From positions 62,001 to 126,000 of the forward strand of contig JAIPJS010000009.1 in the NCBI GenBank assembly GCA_021734025.1: a stretch of 64,000 bases of DNA. The letters run 5' to 3'. This document shows, in pieces, positions 21,971 through 31,529 of this stretch. The stretch's first letter is position 1; the number at the start of each line of letters is the position of its first letter. The translations under genes and the position numbers were made by a program. The stretch comes from Candidatus Neomarinimicrobiota bacterium (GTDB lineage: Bacteria > Fidelibacterota > JAANXI01). The notes beneath the pieces are model-generated. The model ran no database searches and was not told where the DNA came from. It saw only the letters and a list, made by a program, of their open reading frames with translations.

Positions 21971-21999
21971 TTCTCCCCCGGCCTGTCACCGGGGGAGAA
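21971..21999 (-). terminator. Terminator-like hairpin after the export operon
   Basis: Perfect 11-bp GC-rich stem TTCTCCCCCGG/CCGGGGGAGAA with a 7-base loop, about 90 bases past the last permease gene. The downstream T tract is weak. Confidence 0.65.
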
Positions 22000-22088
22000 T
22001 TATCCCTGATTGAAACACCCTGATTGTGTTCTGTTGATTGAGGATACTGATGTGTGGGATGCTATGGTGTGTGTAGTTCCTTTGTTAT

Positions 22089-23315
22089 TTATTCATAGCG
22101 CAACGATTCTATCGGGTCCATCCGCGCTGCCTTTGCCGCCGGATACAGCCCAAAAAAGAGGCCAATTATTGAGCAAAACCCGAGTGAAACAATGATGGAC
22201 CATGTCGGAACTGCTGCTGGAAGAGGTGTGACCCTGCCAAGAACCTGAGCGATAATCACGCCAATGATCACCCCCACAATTCCTCCAAAAACACTGAGAA
22301 TAATCGATTCCACAAGAAATTGTCGCAGAATATCTCCGCGCTGGGCACCAATCGCTTTCCGGACACCTATCTCCCGGGTTCGCTCGGTGACCGTCACGAT
22401 CATAATATTCATGATACCAATACCAGCCACTAACAGGGATATTGAGGCAATGCCGATTGCGGCATATCGTACCATCTTGGTCATCTCATCGAAGTTGGAT
22501 GTGAGTGATTCAGACGACCAGATTTCGAAATCGTTCGGTTCGCCAGGTTTGACCTTTCTGACGGTGCGGAGGATCGACGTTACCTCATCCATCGCCTGCT
22601 GATATACCTCACTGGATCTCGCGCGGATCGTCAGATTCACAGAATGATTTCGTCCGTACATCTCCTGCCAGGTACTTAAAGGAATAATTACCCGATTATC
22701 CCGGCTGTTTCCGAAGCGGGACCCCTTTTTCTCCAGCACACCGACCACTCGGAGCGGTTTACCGCCCACCTTAATTGTCTTCCCCAGGGGATCAATAAAT
22801 GGGAACAGCTCTTCAACAATATCGACCCCGATCACCGCAACATTCCGATTATGCAGTACATCGGAGTCAGTGAGAAACCTGCCGAACTCAACAAAATATC
22901 CGTTAGAGATAGCAAATTCCGGAGTTCCCCCGGCGATGGTAACCGTAGGGGCAGTCCGCTTGTCCCGATGCTTTACCGTTTGGCCAAACTGCCAGTTTTC
23001 CACTCCGACGGCAACCACATGTGTGGCCAATTCCTGAACTGCCGCTCCCTGCTCCCAGGTGATATCCTTCCGGTTCCGAAACCGGTGTCGGTCCCGGCCT
23101 CCACGATTTACAGCCGGATACTTCTGTACCTGGAATACGTTACTGCCAAGGGCGCTCATTTCTTCGTACACATTTTGTTGAAATCCGACGATCACCGACT
23201 GCATTCCGATGATGGTAAACACCCCGATTATCACGCCGAGCAACGTCAGGCTTGAACGAAGTTTATTCGCCCAGAGCGAGTTCAAGGCCATTAAAATTGG
23301 TTCTACGATATTCAC
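22089..23315 (-). CDS. MacB-type ABC permease, second copy
   Basis: 408 residues. One N-terminal membrane helix (LTLLGVIIGVFTIIGM), a periplasmic MacB-PCD domain to about 270, and three C-terminal helices of an FtsX domain, with the usual ERTREIGVRKAIGAQRGDILRQF coupling helix and the ending PIESLRYE. MacB-class proteins do not span lipid with substrate but transmit ATP-driven motion to the periplasm. It pairs with the preceding permease, most likely as a heterodimer sharing one separate ATPase. A 102-base gap with a foldback repeat separates the two permease genes. Confidence 0.88.
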   Translation of the reverse strand: MNIVEPILMALNSLWANKLRSSLTLLGVIIGVFTIIGMQSVIVGFQQNVYEEMSALGSNVFQVQKYPAVNRGGRDRHRFRNRKDITWEQGAAVQELATHVVAVGVENWQFGQTVKHRDKRTAPTVTIAGGTPEFAISNGYFVEFGRFLTDSDVLHNRNVAVIGVDIVEELFPFIDPLGKTIKVGGKPLRVVGVLEKKGSRFGNSRDNRVIIPLSTWQEMYGRNHSVNLTIRARSSEVYQQAMDEVTSILRTVRKVKPGEPNDFEIWSSESLTSNFDEMTKMVRYAAIGIASISLLVAGIGIMNIMIVTVTERTREIGVRKAIGAQRGDILRQFLVESIILSVFGGIVGVIIGVIIAQVLGRVTPLPAAVPTWSIIVSLGFCSIIGLFFGLYPAAKAARMDPIESLRYE

Positions 23316-23337
23316 GATATAAACCTTTTACAATTGA

Positions 23338-23402
23338 ATCGCCGTGACGCAGAGGTAAAATATTTAATATTTTCCTTTACGTCCTGGCGACTTTGCAAGG
23401 AC
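23338..23402. repeat. Empty CGCAAAGACGC-type foldback repeat
   Basis: CCGTGACGCAGAGG on the left and, in reverse, GCAAAGTCGCCAGGACG on the right flank an AT palindrome AAAATATTTAATATTTT. The arms resemble the ends of the GxxExxY cassette at 15.8 kb but carry no gene. Confidence 0.55.
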
Positions 23403-23417
23403 AATTTGCTTTCTTTT

Positions 23418-24647
23418 CTATTCATATCTTAATGCGTCAATCGGATTCAGTTTTGCGGCGCGGCTCGCCGGCCAGAGGCCAAACAGGACACCAATCACCA
23501 CCACAAATCCGATGCCCAGGACCGCCCAGGTCATGGAAATACTCGCCGGGAGCGGAGTCGATTTATCAATGAAGTATGCGAGGCCAGCCGCAGCCCCCAT
23601 TCCAATGATTACGCCAACCATACAAACCATCATAGATTCGATCAGAAACTGCATCAGCACATTCCCCCGGGTGGCCCCAAGGGCCTTCCGGATACCGATT
23701 TCCCTGGTCCGCTCGGTTACGGATACCAACATAATATTCATAATCCCAATCCCACCTACGAGGAGTGAAATACCGCCAATTCCGATAGCAGTCGCCCAGA
23801 GCCCGGAGGTGACTTGTCGGTAAAAGTTCATCAACATTTCCTGATTATTGATTTCAAAGTTTTCGGCTTCACGGGGCTTTAAACTCCGAGCCGTGCGCAT
23901 AAGCCCCGTAAGTTCTATACGCGCATCTTCCAGCTTCCCCGGGTCACCGACTTTGACTGCTATCATATAAGAGCGCCACGAACCGAAGGTCTTGGTAAAC
24001 GCACCGTGTGGGATATAGATATTCGAATCCATATCATTTCCCAGCATATTTCCCTGCGATTTGAGCACTCCAATCACCAGGAAACGTCGGTTTGCAAGGT
24101 TAATTCGCTGTCCAATAGGATTGGTGTTGGGAAAAAGTGTCTGAACGATGCTATGTCCGATGACCGCCACCATCCGATTACGGTCCACATCGATGAATGA
24201 GAGGAACCGACCTTCTGCAATGTCCTGTGGACCGAACCCACCCTCCAATCCATATTCGTTTGTTCCAACGATAGAGGCGTTTTCAATGGCATGTTCCCTT
24301 TTGGAAACCTCTGCCCGACTGGACACCTGCGGGATAACCCTTTGAGCCAGCCGGGAATGCTCCTTCACATATTCATAGTGCTCCAGCGTAATTCTGGGCC
24401 GCCCCCGCATCTGCCACCAGGCATCCGCGCTGGTATTCACCCAGGGATATCGGTCGATATACAAAACGTCGGAACCCAGTGAACTAATCTGATTTGCAAA
24501 ACCCTTATTGAGTCCCTCGATAATGGAAATAATCCCTACGACCGTCAATACGCCGATCACGATACCAAGCGTCGTAAGGATTGCCCGGAGCTTGTGTGAC
24601 CAGAGGGCCTGGAGGGCTATCTTTGTGCTTTCTATGATGTTTCTCAT
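23418..24647 (-). CDS. MacB-type ABC permease, first copy
   Basis: 409 residues, same build as the permease downstream: N-terminal helix (ILTTLGIVIGVLTVVGIISI), periplasmic domain, three C-terminal helices, coupling motif ERTREIGIRKALGATRGNVLMQF and ending PIDALRYE. The two permeases differ mainly in the periplasmic domain, which in MacB contacts substrate and membrane-fusion protein. Four bases separate it from the ATPase gene. Substrates of MacB systems include peptides, siderophores, lipids and antibiotics; none can be assigned here. Confidence 0.9.
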   Translation of the reverse strand: MRNIIESTKIALQALWSHKLRAILTTLGIVIGVLTVVGIISIIEGLNKGFANQISSLGSDVLYIDRYPWVNTSADAWWQMRGRPRITLEHYEYVKEHSRLAQRVIPQVSSRAEVSKREHAIENASIVGTNEYGLEGGFGPQDIAEGRFLSFIDVDRNRMVAVIGHSIVQTLFPNTNPIGQRINLANRRFLVIGVLKSQGNMLGNDMDSNIYIPHGAFTKTFGSWRSYMIAVKVGDPGKLEDARIELTGLMRTARSLKPREAENFEINNQEMLMNFYRQVTSGLWATAIGIGGISLLVGGIGIMNIMLVSVTERTREIGIRKALGATRGNVLMQFLIESMMVCMVGVIIGMGAAAGLAYFIDKSTPLPASISMTWAVLGIGFVVVIGVLFGLWPASRAAKLNPIDALRYE

Positions 24648-24650
24648 AAT

Positions 24651-25355
24651 CTACGCCTGGGCTGTACGTTTACCATTTTGCGTCATCCGATCGGTATCCA
24701 CTTTGCCATCAAGGATATGAACACTTCGGTTTGCGAACTCGGCGATGTTCGCCTCATGGGTCACCAGGATTATCGTATTACCGGAGGCATGGAGTCTTGT
24801 GAGAACATCCATAATTTCCTCGCCGGTTTTGGAATCCAGGTTACCTGTTGGTTCATCTGCCAGTATAATGGAGGGATTATTCACCAGCGCCCTGGCGATG
24901 GCAACCCGCTGACGCTGGCCACCGGATAATTCGGTAGGCTTGTGCATCATCCGCTCCTTCAGGCCAACCCGGATCAACGCTTCCTCCGCTCGTTCACGTC
25001 TGTCCTTCTTTGGCATTCCGCTGTAAATCAGCGGCAGTTCAACGTTATGCAGCGCATTCGCCCGGGGCAGCAAATTAAACGTCTGAAACACGAACCCGAT
25101 TTTTTGATTTCTGATTCGGGCAAGTTCGCTGTCCGTCATGGTATGGACAGGGACATTCTCCAATTTGTACTCACCATCGGATGGGACATCCAGGCAGCCG
25201 ATAATATTCATCAGAGTGGATTTGCCTGAACCCGAGGGCCCCATGATCGAAACATATTCGTTTTGATTTATATTGAGATCTACACCTCTGAGCGCGTAGA
25301 CTTTTTCCTGCCCTAAATCGTAAACCTTGGTTATGCCGTTCAGATTAATAAGCAC
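24651..25355 (-). CDS. MacB/LolD-type ABC ATPase
   Basis: 234 residues. Walker [13 protein letters not shown] near 36, Q-loop [15 protein letters not shown], signature [15 protein letters not shown] and Walker [12 protein letters not shown]. It powers the two downstream permeases. Here the ATPase is a separate chain, unlike E. coli MacB where it is fused to the permease. Operon order YIP1-TolC-fusion protein-ATPase-permease-permease. Confidence 0.93.
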   Translation of the reverse strand: MLINLNGITKVYDLGQEKVYALRGVDLNINQNEYVSIMGPSGSGKSTLMNIIGCLDVPSDGEYKLENVPVHTMTDSELARIRNQKIGFVFQTFNLLPRANALHNVELPLIYSGMPKKDRRERAEEALIRVGLKERMMHKPTELSGGQRQRVAIARALVNNPSIILADEPTGNLDSKTGEEIMDVLTRLHASGNTIILVTHEANIAEFANRSVHILDGKVDTDRMTQNGKRTAQA

Positions 25356-25404
25356 GGCAAACTCCTTTTGTATACTTTCAAAGATGACTTTTCCATTCTA
25401 AATA

Positions 25405-26706
25405 TCAGGGAGCCGATGCCCCGAAATCCGGACCGCCGCCACTCCCTGACCGTTCCACCATGGTGCCGTCCTGCAAATCCCGGCTCACCGCCCTGTACGA
25501 ACCCACAACGATCTCTTCACCGGTTTCAAGCCCCGATAGTATTTCAAAATGGGTATCGCTGCTGATACCAGTCTTCACTGCCCGCTGTTCAACCTCCATC
25601 TCGTCTTCGTTCAGGACAAACACAACTTCGCTCATTTCCTCACGGCGGCGCACAGTCTGGGTTGTCAAAGGCACTGGGGATTTGTCCGGATTGGCTGCAT
25701 TTGGTTTTTTTGCCTTCCCCGGATTATTGTGAGCCTCCGTTCCCAGTGAATCCGGCTTTTTCTGTTCAAGTCGCATTGGTGCACGAACGGTTACGGCCTG
25801 AATCGGTACCACGATGGCATTCTGATTGACCTCTGTAATAATCGCCACATCTGCAGTCATTCCGGGGCGCAGTTCAGGAGCGCGTTGGTTGAGCGTCACG
25901 GTAATTTCGAAGTTGGTTACCTGCTCCTGGCTTCCAGCGCCGGTGGTCACCGCAGAATGGGCAATCTCTGTGACTGTCCCGTTAAAGACCGTATCCGGCA
26001 GCGCGTCCACTTCCACATCCACCGAATCCCCGAGACTCACGTCAATGACGTCGCTCTCATCTACTTCGACGATGACTTCCATAGTGGAGAGATCGGCAAT
26101 GGTCATAATGAGGTCGCGCTGGAAGGTTGATCCCATAGCAATTTCGCCGACTTCTTTGTCGAGTTTGGTTACCGTCCCGGCGATTGGCGACAAAATGCGT
26201 GTTTTGGACAGATCATCTCTGGCCTGTTTAAGTGAAGCCCGGCGCTGTTCCAGGTTGCTCTGGGCTTTATCCACAGAAGCCTGGGCCGCTTCAAGTTCCG
26301 CCTCGCTGGCCAGGCCTTTCTTATGGAGATCTTCCGTTCGGCGCAGTTCGCTTTTCGCCAGTTTCAGATCGGCGGCGGCTGAAGTTTCCATGCTCTTGGC
26401 TTGCTCCAGTGACGCCTGGTAGCGTTCCTGATCCAGCTGGACCAGGAACTGGCCCTTCTGCACATTATCGCCCTCTAACACGCCGAGATCCATGATTTCA
26501 CCGCTGACATTCGCCGAAATATTCACCTCGACGGCTGGCTGGACGCGACCGGTCGCGTTGACTTTCTGTATAATTTCACCGGCGCCGACGATTTGGGTAT
26601 CTACAGCTACAGCACCGGCAGTTTTTTCCCTGGTACCGAAAAAGATCAGCACCGCTAATATTATTACAATCCCGCCGCCAATGAGGAATTTTTTCTTTTT
26701 AAACAT
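25405..26706 (-). CDS. RND/MacA-type periplasmic membrane-fusion protein
   Basis: 433 residues. N-terminal membrane anchor (IGGGIVIILAVLIFFG), a lipoyl half (EIMDLGVLEGDNVQKGQFLVQLD), an alpha-helical hairpin at about 95-165 (coiled coil, LHKKGLASEAELEAAQ), the second lipoyl half (ILSPIAGTVTKLDKEVGEIA), then beta-barrel and membrane-proximal domains. A Pro/Lys/Asn-rich insert near 320-360 is unusual and probably flexible. It links the inner-membrane MacB-like pair to the TolC-like channel encoded just upstream. Confidence 0.92.
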   Translation of the reverse strand: MFKKKKFLIGGGIVIILAVLIFFGTREKTAGAVAVDTQIVGAGEIIQKVNATGRVQPAVEVNISANVSGEIMDLGVLEGDNVQKGQFLVQLDQERYQASLEQAKSMETSAAADLKLAKSELRRTEDLHKKGLASEAELEAAQASVDKAQSNLEQRRASLKQARDDLSKTRILSPIAGTVTKLDKEVGEIAMGSTFQRDLIMTIADLSTMEVIVEVDESDVIDVSLGDSVDVEVDALPDTVFNGTVTEIAHSAVTTGAGSQEQVTNFEITVTLNQRAPELRPGMTADVAIITEVNQNAIVVPIQAVTVRAPMRLEQKKPDSLGTEAHNNPGKAKKPNAANPDKSPVPLTTQTVRRREEMSEVVFVLNEDEMEVEQRAVKTGISSDTHFEILSGLETGEEIVVGSYRAVSRDLQDGTMVERSGSGGGPDFGASAP

Positions 26707-26736
26707 ACTCTACTCCCTTGTCATCTCTGGAAATAC

Positions 26737-28071
26737 TTAGCCCGTTACTAACTGTCCGGTTAATCGTTGGAGCTGCGTTTCCACTGTTTTCGCTTCAAAC
26801 TTTGTATATATCAACATCTGTCTGGCTCTGGTGATAGCAGCCTGGGCATCCAATACATCTAACAACGTGGCCTGTCCGATATTGTATCGCTCTCGTGCCA
26901 ACCGTAAATCTTCTTGTGCCGATTGCAAGCTCACTTCATTTAGCTCAATGACCTCGCCGTATGTTTTCAACTGTTCTATCAAATTCTCAACCCGCATGTT
27001 AAGTGTGAGGACGGCATCACTATAATCCTTCTGAGCAATGACATAATCCGCGCGACGCTGTTGTACAAAACCATCGGTGCGGAATTGGTTAAAAATGGGG
27101 ATGCTGACGTTCACTCCAATCCGATAGTTGTATCCTTTGCTGAAGTCGGTATAGAGTTTATCAATCGCATCGCCGGAGCGTCCATAGGAAAAACTTCCGG
27201 CGACCGATGGAAGCAAATTGCTCCTGGCCACCGCCAGATTTGCCTTCGAGCGCCGCTGCTCAAGCTCGAGTTGCCGGATCTGTTTATTTGAGGCCTGCGC
27301 CTGTTGCATGGCCACGTCCAACGCCGGGATCTCCGGTGACTCGTACTCAAATACCCCAAGGATTACCGGAGCGGAAGCCCGCCGTCCCATTGCTACGTTC
27401 AGTTCCCGTTTGGCATTTGACAATTGCTGCTGCTGATTCAGCAGGTTTATCCGATCATTTCCGGCCTGGGTTTTGGCCTTGTAAACGTCGGACTGTGCTA
27501 CGGCACCCAACCGATAACGCTCTTCTGTTTGCTCCACCTGAGCCTGGCTGCTCTCCAGCGTCCGTTCATAGACCGTGACCAACTCCCGGGCACGTAGAAC
27601 ATTCAGATACGCCGTAGTCACGTCCACCACCAGGTTTTCTTTGGCGGACTTCACTCTGAGCTGTGCCTGTTCAGACGCCAGCGTTGCCATTTTGTAATTA
27701 TTGCGGACATTGCCACCGTTGTAAATTGTCTGTCTCAGGGAGAGTCCCATATCATAGTAATCTCTGGTAACCTCGACTGGCGATTGAAATTGGACGCCGT
27801 AATCAAAACCTTTGCTAATACTGCGGCTGCCGCCCAAGGACGCATTTACCGATGGCAAATACTCGCCAAACGCAGATTTTTCGTTGGCCTGTGCACTCTG
27901 CCTACGCTGCCGGGCAATATCGATAGTGACCTTGTTTTCCATGGCAATGTCGATACACTCCTGGATAGTTAGGGTGTCGTCGGACGCAACCGTCTGTTGT
28001 CCGTACATTGTGAGCGGCGTTAGTAAAAGAAATCCGCCAAATATCCAGAGTGTTTTCAGTGTGTTCTTCAT
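26737..28071 (-). CDS. TolC-like outer-membrane efflux protein
   Basis: 444 residues. Signal peptide (about 1-24, ending MYGQQ), then two homologous OEP repeats with long helices and short beta segments (LTIQECIDIAMENKVTIDIA; SLRQTIYNGGNVRNNYKMA; RYNIGQATLLDVLDAQAAI). Trimeric channels of this kind cross the outer membrane and periplasm. First of the structural pump genes after the YIP1 gene. Confidence 0.92.
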   Translation of the reverse strand: MKNTLKTLWIFGGFLLLTPLTMYGQQTVASDDTLTIQECIDIAMENKVTIDIARQRRQSAQANEKSAFGEYLPSVNASLGGSRSISKGFDYGVQFQSPVEVTRDYYDMGLSLRQTIYNGGNVRNNYKMATLASEQAQLRVKSAKENLVVDVTTAYLNVLRARELVTVYERTLESSQAQVEQTEERYRLGAVAQSDVYKAKTQAGNDRINLLNQQQQLSNAKRELNVAMGRRASAPVILGVFEYESPEIPALDVAMQQAQASNKQIRQLELEQRRSKANLAVARSNLLPSVAGSFSYGRSGDAIDKLYTDFSKGYNYRIGVNVSIPIFNQFRTDGFVQQRRADYVIAQKDYSDAVLTLNMRVENLIEQLKTYGEVIELNEVSLQSAQEDLRLARERYNIGQATLLDVLDAQAAITRARQMLIYTKFEAKTVETQLQRLTGQLVTG

Positions 28072-28093
28072 AAACCGATCATCCTTTCTTCAA

Positions 28094-28906
28094 TTACGAA
28101 CCTGCGAATCCGGCAAAGAGAAAGGTTCCGGCAGTGGTAATCAGCAGCCATAACGCCCAGAGGCCAAATACTACTGCGGAGGATTTCCCTTTGGAAACCT
28201 TATATATAATGCTGAACCCGATAGTAAACAGGGCAAGTCGCCAGACCGTAAAAACATTAATTTGGCTGAGCAGGGTATACAGTGCCTGCTGAAATTTTTC
28301 CAGCCGCATAAAATTCTCTGGACTGTACGGTAAGATTACCGCAAGACTCGCCGGTACATCTGCATTTTTGGTAATTCCGATAAACAACATATTATAGAGC
28401 GACTCAATGACCTTGACCATCTGTGGCAGGCTGACCACGGCCAATATTTGCGGAAATTTAGCTTCACCACCAATAATTGTGTTCCCGCTAAAAAAATACA
28501 ATCCCGCCAAGATCATCACCGCGACACCGATACCCCCTAGTGCCCGCAGAAACGACCAATAATATACTTTCGGCGGTGAATACCGGGCTTCCTGCTTCTC
28601 GACCTGCTCCTGGAAGCGTTCCTGCATACTCTCTTTCTGTTCCTGGGGCATGTCGCGCTGCATAAAATTTTCCTGCTGAGCCTTCATAGCGCTTTTGGTC
28701 ATTTCCAGGTTGTAAGGAGCACTCACGATACCGGAAACTCCAACAAAGACCACAGCAACAAGAAATGGAATAAGCCAATCCTGCCAGGTTACTTTTTCCC
28801 GAATTTGCGCAAAAACCGCACTCGGAGCGGTAATAACATTGACTAACTTTTCCACTAGACTCATGGATGTTCCATCTGGATTTACTATTGCATTTTGCTC
28901 GTTCAT
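28094..28906 (-). CDS. YIP1-family membrane protein
   Basis: 270 residues. Starts with the family phrase NVITAPSAVFAQIREKVTW and then has five membrane segments (for example WLIPFLVAVVFVGVSGIVSA, GIGVAVMILAGLYFF, ALFTIGFSIIYKV). A charged Met/Gln/Glu-rich stretch (about 75-115) lies in the first large loop. Bacterial YIP1 proteins have no firm function. It leads the pump operon, 22 bases before tolC, so a role in assembly or membrane sensing is possible but only inferred. Confidence 0.82.
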   Translation of the reverse strand: MNEQNAIVNPDGTSMSLVEKLVNVITAPSAVFAQIREKVTWQDWLIPFLVAVVFVGVSGIVSAPYNLEMTKSAMKAQQENFMQRDMPQEQKESMQERFQEQVEKQEARYSPPKVYYWSFLRALGGIGVAVMILAGLYFFSGNTIIGGEAKFPQILAVVSLPQMVKVIESLYNMLFIGITKNADVPASLAVILPYSPENFMRLEKFQQALYTLLSQINVFTVWRLALFTIGFSIIYKVSKGKSSAVVFGLWALWLLITTAGTFLFAGFAGS

Positions 28907-29053
28907 CGGTTCCTCGCCTGTTGGTTTAGTGTTGTACTTTCAACATGTGTGCCAACCGGTTTTCATATCGGCGTTTATAATTCAGAAACGCCTCAACCAA
29001 AGTATATTTATCCCTATGACCCCAATGTATCTCTTCACCAGACATGCCGTTGA

Positions 29054-29093
29054 TATATCATTTTGATATGCGCTCATATTGAAATGATATATG
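29054..29093. promoter_or_regulatory. 40-bp palindrome upstream of the export operon
   Basis: ATATATCATTTTGATATG (29054-29071) and CATATTGAAATGATATAT (29076-29093) pair at 16 of 18 positions around a 4-base centre, about 150 bases before the YIP1 start and 40 bases after the ABC-2 permease stop. An operator for the export operon is the likeliest reading; it is too AT-rich for a good terminator. Confidence 0.5.
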
Positions 29094-29132
29094 CTGATAT
29101 AACCAAACATTCTGTATTTTTTCTAGTAAATG

Positions 29133-30125
29133 TCACGTGACTTCGATATTCCGTCTATACATGATAAACGTTCCGTACCCAAACAATCCTGCAATCGCTA
29201 GTGAAATCAGGGTACGCATACTAAAGATGTATCCGGAAAACGAACCGAACAGTTCGGCCGGTTCTCCCGGGTTGAGACTGTCGGGGACAGTTACCCACTG
29301 TTCCTTCATAACATCTGTAAAAATGCCAAAGTTTACGACTATCTGATTGGGTACGTCTATCCTCCCAAAGATGATCTGCCAGACGATAGCCGCGAGAATA
29401 ATTCCGCCAATACCGATGAGCAGTGGGCGGCCTTTCACCCACACCGAGATAAACATAAAATACATCGCCACCGGCAACAGCCAGAAGAACTGCAGGATAT
29501 GAAACATCCCCCAGTCGAAGTACAGACTACCCAGTTTGATTTGTGACAGTGATAAACTGTGTTCTGCCAGAACCTCTTTAATTGGGTACGGCATTAACAT
29601 CGGCAAATACAGCGATACACATATTGTCAACAGATAGCTCAGAACCAAGACGCCGACATATCCGAACAGGACTTTCGAAACGAGTACCGTCACATCAGAC
29701 ACCGGCAGACTGCGGTAATAAAAAGTGCTGCCGTCCGCCCGCTCCTTGTATACAGCATCAGAAAGATAAAAAATCGCCAGGGACAGTACCAGTAAATTTA
29801 TAAGAACCATACCACCACGAACCACGTGGGTCCAAATTTGCAGAATTTGAACCGGATCCTGCTGCATTTCCTCCAACAGATTGACGGCATTACCCTTCTT
29901 CACCTGTTCGTCCCTCTCTTCGGCTCCCCAGGATTTGGACAATTCCAGTGTAGTGCTATCACCTTCTGAGTAGGTCATCAGTTCGCCGGTATCAATATAA
30001 TGTGCCAGCCGAAACGAACCGAAAGTACTGAGCAATAACAGTGCAACAAACACTCCCAGAAAGATATAGACAACATTCCGCCATTCCAGCCATTCCCGGT
30101 TCAACAGCGTCAGTAATGTTTTCAT
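29133..30125 (-). CDS. ABC-2 type transporter permease
   Basis: 330 residues with six membrane segments: one near residue 20-38 (VVYIFLGVFVALLLLSTFG), then a 75-residue extracytoplasmic loop, then five more from about 110. Typical of two-gene ABC-2 exporters. The start overlaps the ATPase stop by four bases, so the two are made together. Substrate unknown. Similar GntR-ATPase-permease sets respond to cell-envelope or antimicrobial stress in Firmicutes. Confidence 0.88.
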   Translation of the reverse strand: MKTLLTLLNREWLEWRNVVYIFLGVFVALLLLSTFGSFRLAHYIDTGELMTYSEGDSTTLELSKSWGAEERDEQVKKGNAVNLLEEMQQDPVQILQIWTHVVRGGMVLINLLVLSLAIFYLSDAVYKERADGSTFYYRSLPVSDVTVLVSKVLFGYVGVLVLSYLLTICVSLYLPMLMPYPIKEVLAEHSLSLSQIKLGSLYFDWGMFHILQFFWLLPVAMYFMFISVWVKGRPLLIGIGGIILAAIVWQIIFGRIDVPNQIVVNFGIFTDVMKEQWVTVPDSLNPGEPAELFGSFSGYIFSMRTLISLAIAGLFGYGTFIMYRRNIEVT

Positions 30126-30976
30126 GCCTGCCCTCCCATCAATCCGACAAAGATATCCGCAAGTGCCGGCGTTTTTACTTCCCCGTACTTTTTCATTTCC
30201 TCCGGATCAACCCCATCCAACAACACCAGCCGTTTTCCAATGTGCGACGTTTCGTATAGTGGATTATAGGAGCGTACTGCGTCCAAATTACTTTCAGGAA
30301 CAGCCACCTGCACAAATCGGTCATTCAGGTTTTCCACCGAATCAAAAAGCAACACCTGTCCCTTCCGGATAAAAATCACATCACTCAGAATATGCTCCAC
30401 CTCTTCTATCTGGTGCGTCGACACGATGATGGATTTTTCCTGATCAAAGAAATCCTCTAACACAGTATTGTAGAACTCCTTCCGAAACAGGATATCCAGT
30501 CCGTGAGTCGGTTCGTCCAGGATCAAAATATCGGAATCGGTGGATAGCATGAGGGAGAGATGTAGCTGGGTTTTCATTCCTTTGGACAAGTGTTTAATCT
30601 TCCGTTTCATTGTTATTTCCGTTTTTTCAAGATGGGCTTCACACTGTTCCCGGTTAAATCGCGGATGGATCGATTCCTGAAAGGAGAGTATCTGGTGCAC
30701 CTTCATCCATGGTGGTAGCACCGAGACATCATGAATAACGCCAGTGCGCTCCATCAATGCGTCCCGTTCCCTGTTCGGTTCCATCCCGAGTACAGAAATT
30801 TTTCCGGTATAGGAAACCAATCCGGTTAATGCCCTCAAAAGGGTGGTTTTACCTGCTCCGTTCGGGCCAACCAGTCCCACGATCTTCCCCGCCGGGATTT
30901 CCAGAGATACGTCCTTTAGCGCGGTGGTCTGCCCGTACCGTTTATCCACATTTTTCATGGTGATAAGATGTTCCAT
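30122..30976 (-). CDS. ABC transporter ATPase
   Basis: 284 residues. Walker [17 protein letters not shown] near 37, a signature variant [16 protein letters not shown] in place of LSGGQ, Walker [13 protein letters not shown], and H-loop STHQIEEV. The LSKGM form is common in YtrB-like ATPases paired with GntR regulators. The last 90 residues form an extra domain ([17 protein letters not shown]). It shares a one-base stop/start overlap with the regulator gene. Confidence 0.92.
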   Translation of the reverse strand: MEHLITMKNVDKRYGQTTALKDVSLEIPAGKIVGLVGPNGAGKTTLLRALTGLVSYTGKISVLGMEPNRERDALMERTGVIHDVSVLPPWMKVHQILSFQESIHPRFNREQCEAHLEKTEITMKRKIKHLSKGMKTQLHLSLMLSTDSDILILDEPTHGLDILFRKEFYNTVLEDFFDQEKSIIVSTHQIEEVEHILSDVIFIRKGQVLLFDSVENLNDRFVQVAVPESNLDAVRSYNPLYETSHIGKRLVLLDGVDPEEMKKYGEVKTPALADIFVGLMGGQA

Positions 30977-31350
30977 TATTCGTCTCCCTGATACGTGTTT
31001 TCGATGATCGTCAGCAATTCCTGTTTCGAAATGTCCAGGAGTTTCGCCTGGCGGACCATCTCCGGAATTTCCTGCTGTTTAAAAGACTCACACTCTGAAT
31101 CCCTTAATCGCTGCCTGGCACCTTTTTTTACAAACATGCCCAATCCTCTGCGTTTTTCGATAAGGTCTTCATTAATTAGTTCCTGCGTGGCATTTAACAC
31201 CGTCTGCGGATTCAGATTTTGTTCTACCGAAATCTGTCGTACTGACGGAATGGCCTCCCCCTCCGCAATTTCCCCAGCCATAATAGATTGCCGGATCATC
31301 TCAGCAATCTGTAGGTATATCGGGGCGTCATGCTCAAATTGTATGGTCAT
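30976..31350 (-). CDS. GntR-family repressor, YtrA-like
   Basis: 124 residues from the ATG at 31350, which has AGGTGG five bases upstream; the GTG at 31359 lacks a site. Winged helix-turn-helix: [18 protein letters not shown], then [21 protein letters not shown] and [11 protein letters not shown]. The short C-terminal part (under 50 residues, no ligand domain) is typical of the YtrA subfamily, which dimerises through that helix and represses its own ABC operon. It is the first gene of the operon and has a palindrome over its -10 box. Confidence 0.9.
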   Translation of the reverse strand: MTIQFEHDAPIYLQIAEMIRQSIMAGEIAEGEAIPSVRQISVEQNLNPQTVLNATQELINEDLIEKRRGLGMFVKKGARQRLRDSECESFKQQEIPEMVRQAKLLDISKQELLTIIENTYQGDE

Positions 31351-31367
31351 ACATTCCACCTGTTTTA

Positions 31368-31408
31368 GTGTTACGGTTCAGTATAACACCATAACAACTG
31401 CCAGACAA
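31368..31408 (-). promoter_or_regulatory. Promoter and operator of the GntR-ABC operon
   Basis: Minus strand: TTGTCT (31403-31408), 17 bases, TATACT (31380-31385). The palindrome GTGTTA-N10-TAACAC (31368-31389) covers the -10 box. This placement fits autorepression by the YtrA-like protein encoded downstream. Confidence 0.65.
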
Positions 31409-31529
31409 GCAAAAAATTAAATGCCCGGTACTGGATGCAGAGCATTACTTATACACTTCGAAAACCTACCACACTCTTCCGGATAATTAGGCTAATCTGT
31501 ATATTGGAATATAATGGGAGGAGTGAAAA

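Noticed and set aside
31482-31501. GGATAATTAGGCTAATCTG as a further copy of the ATTCAGA operator
   Set aside because: The half-sites are four bases too far apart and no -10 box precedes it.
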